Positions 62,537 to 64,000 of a DNA stretch of 64,000 bases are shown here, in pieces. The stretch lies in assembly GCF_014696825.1 (NCBI RefSeq), contig NZ_JACJQU010000007.1, positions 62,001 through 126,000 of the forward strand, written 5' to 3'. Source of the stretch: Anabaena sphaerica FACHB-251 (GTDB lineage Bacteria; Cyanobacteriota; Cyanobacteriia; Cyanobacteriales; Nostocaceae). Under the pieces are notes generated by a model that saw only the letters and a list, made by a program, of their open reading frames with translations, did no database searches and was not told where the DNA came from. Positions within the stretch are counted from its first letter, which is position 1, and the number at the start of each line of letters is the position of its first letter. Position numbers and translations under genes: made by a program.

Positions 62537-63079
62537 TTATGGATATCTTTTGCTACCTGCACCCACGACACCGATTTTGTGGCGATAAGAAAGTTCAGCA
62601 CCAAACCACCCGGTAAGGCTGGTTAAGGTTCCGACAATCAGGGAGAGAATTAAGCCCCAAGGCAGTATGCGTGATTCAGCATTGCCCCAACGAATAATAA
62701 AATTCAAGGCTGTGAAAACCAGGATAGAAACGTTAAGAATCAAATGTGTCCAGCCTGCGGCACGTTTACGAACTCTTTCAATTTGTAAAAAATCGCTCAT
62801 GCCAATTGCTGAAGCGATCACGCCAGTCACTAAGCCCAGTCCAATTAACCAGAAAGAAGCCCTAGCCCAGAAAAAATCTCGCGTTAACCAATAGCCAAAG
62901 TCACTGCCTAAAGCTGCGGCTAAAAAGGCGATAGGAAAGATGATACTGAGGGGATGTAGGGGATGTCCAGCGATCGCAACTGTACTGGGTACACCACTAT
63001 CTAGATACTCTCTATCGTCGCTTTCAATCATTGGCGGCACATTGGGAAATGGCGTGGAATTTGGTTTTGTAGTTTCCAT
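62537..63079 (-). CDS. DUF2231 membrane protein
   Basis: A 180-residue protein with four membrane segments (LSIIFPIAFLAAALGSDFGY, FWLIGLGLVTGVIASAIG, LILNVSILVFTALNFII, GLILSLIVGTLTSLTGW) and the GHPLHPLSIIFP motif of DUF2231. Function unknown; related proteins are often linked to membrane haem or electron carriers. It follows the DUF2993 gene by 14 bp on the same strand, so the two form a pair. Confidence 0.88.
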   Translation of the reverse strand: METTKPNSTPFPNVPPMIESDDREYLDSGVPSTVAIAGHPLHPLSIIFPIAFLAAALGSDFGYWLTRDFFWARASFWLIGLGLVTGVIASAIGMSDFLQIERVRKRAAGWTHLILNVSILVFTALNFIIRWGNAESRILPWGLILSLIVGTLTSLTGWFGAELSYRHKIGVVGAGSKRYP

Positions 63080-63093
63080 TATTTAAGATCCTC

Positions 63094-63837
63094 TTATTCA
63101 GCAGTAGGAATTTTCTCGACATCAGCTTCAGCTTGTAAGGTCAATTTGCCTTTTTCTACCTCCAATTTATTAACTTGCAGGCTTATTCCTTCTAAATCAA
63201 AGTTGCTTAAGTTCAGAATTTCACTGGTTGCATCTATCAAAGCTTGTGTTAATTCCAGTGATATTTCTTGACCTTGGCTATACTCAACATCTTGTAAATC
63301 CACAGTTTTACCACTGGCATTAATATGAGGAACTGCTGTAAAGCCTATTTGTTTAATTTCGCCAGTTTCAACTAATAATATCTTGGACTTTATCAAAATT
63401 TGGCCTTCACCAGGTAGAGAAAAATCTACTTGTTGGGGTGAGATCGTTACCTGTTGTCCATTGACTAGGATTTTCTGGCTTTGCAGTTTATCCCGCACAT
63501 ATTCTGAGTTAAAAGCGCGATTAATATCTGCTTCGGTTAAAACAACTTCTGCTTTACCTCTGGTGGGTTTGGTAAGTTCAATTTTCCCGAAAGCAACACT
63601 CAGAGGATTAATCGCAACGCTAGTGATTTGCATATCCATTGCTGTCATGCGGAGGTCTTGTTCCATGACTAAACCCTCGCCGACAATATGCACTTGTTCA
63701 ATTTCTCCCTGAATCAGTTTGAGCGGTTCAGTCTTGATGTTGACTTCTAAATTTTCGACTTCATCTAACTGGCTAGATAATCCTATTTCTGCGGCTTTAT
63801 TCAGTGCTTGTTCTCCTATCCCTGGATTTTCTGACAT
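63094..63837 (-). CDS. DUF2993 (LmeA-like) lipid-binding protein
   Basis: A 247-residue DUF2993 protein: MSENPGIGEQALNKAAEIGL, LIQGEIEQVHIVGEGLV, MDMQITSVAINPLSVAFGKI and LTEADINRAFNSEYV. The beta-rich fold is like the tubular lipid-binding domain of mycobacterial LmeA. It lacks a signal peptide, so it is cytosolic or peripheral at the inner membrane. Conserved in cyanobacteria; role unknown. Confidence 0.85.
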   Translation of the reverse strand: MSENPGIGEQALNKAAEIGLSSQLDEVENLEVNIKTEPLKLIQGEIEQVHIVGEGLVMEQDLRMTAMDMQITSVAINPLSVAFGKIELTKPTRGKAEVVLTEADINRAFNSEYVRDKLQSQKILVNGQQVTISPQQVDFSLPGEGQILIKSKILLVETGEIKQIGFTAVPHINASGKTVDLQDVEYSQGQEISLELTQALIDATSEILNLSNFDLEGISLQVNKLEVEKGKLTLQAEADVEKIPTAE

Positions 63838-64000
63838 TATCTCTTAATTTACTAATTGGCTATCCTTGAGTCAATCTAGAAAATTAGCCATAAAAATTTA
63901 TCTATCTAGAGAGTGATAATAAGATAAAAAATTATATATCTTCTAGTAGAAGAAGACCCAATTTCCAGGGTTTTTTGGTAATTATTTCTGCCTTTCTATT
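63838..64000. other. Window end, nothing recognised
   Basis: A+T-rich DNA upstream of the DUF2993 gene, likely holding its promoter on the minus strand. No partial gene is evident at the right edge. Confidence 0.4.

Overview
The window looks like chromosome from a filamentous, probably heterocyst-forming cyanobacterium (Nostocales; Anabaena/Nostoc/Dolichospermum-like). The evidence is: a petB-petD operon (cytochrome b6f) divergent from a carboxyl-terminal processing protease; a phycobilin lyase of the CpcS/CpeS type beside a HEAT-repeat NblB-like protein; a probable PatD heterocyst-frequency protein; a cyanobacterial group 2 sigma factor; many HIP1 palindromes (GCGATCGC); A+T-rich DNA; and the heptanucleotide short tandem repeats (GGTGACA, CCCCAGT, TTCCCTG, GGGAGAT and others) that fill intergenic spaces in this order. 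No rRNA, tRNA, CRISPR array, intact transposase or prophage was recognised.

Layout. 1-950: the end of a McrB-like GTPase and a truncated McrC, a decayed restriction module cut by the window edge. 1.2-6.5 kb: aspartic protease, PHP phosphoesterase, purM, and a translationally coupled pair of a sulfite-oxidase-fold lipoprotein and an adenylate/guanylate cyclase. 6.7-9.8 kb: bifunctional proline catabolic enzyme (PutA type) with a repeat-encoded linker. 9.8-13 kb: a decayed accessory patch with a small ORF, two pseudogenes, a phosphatase and a PrlF/YhaV toxin-antitoxin pair. 13.3-38.9 kb: mostly housekeeping genes (BtuF-like protein, Rel (p)ppGpp enzyme, PatD, fused Opp/Dpp ATPase, pyrE, pirin, RsbW-like kinase, petBD, ctpA, site-2 protease, cpcS/nblB-like, DUF892, fasciclin, GST, HerA-like ATPase, sigma factor). 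39-45 kb: a 1380-residue CHAT-NTPase-TPR protein with nearly identical 120-bp TPR repeats, a DUF2283 pseudogene, a Uma2 protein and a small membrane protein. 45-50 kb: cobO, a DUF6508-macrodomain fusion, a deoxyhypusine-synthase-like polyamine gene, DUF29 and an Rpn-family nuclease. 50.4-54 kb: a two-gene McrB-like AAA+ plus PD-(D/E)XK protein module, a likely nucleotide-dependent restriction system without a methyltransferase. 54.3-62.5 kb: an SDR gene and a purine-catabolism cluster (PuuE-type allantoinase, ureidoglycolate lyase, three-part xanthine dehydrogenase, XdhC, MocA-like cytidylyltransferase). 62.5-64 kb: DUF2231 and DUF2993 proteins.

How the genes work together. The purine cluster would convert hypoxanthine/xanthine to urate and later allantoin to allantoate, with the ureidoglycolate step also encoded; no urate oxidase lies in the window. 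XdhC and the MocA-like protein would supply the molybdenum cofactor to the xanthine dehydrogenase. The lipoprotein and the cyclase look like a periplasm-to-cAMP sensing pair. The candidates for less-described biology are the CHAT-NTPase-TPR protein, the McrB-like/PD-(D/E)XK pair, the lipoprotein-cyclase pair and the DUF6508-macro fusion. A second theme is that palindromic and heptameric repeats have been absorbed in frame into proteins (PutA linker, CHAT domain, MBL C-terminus, ABC linker).
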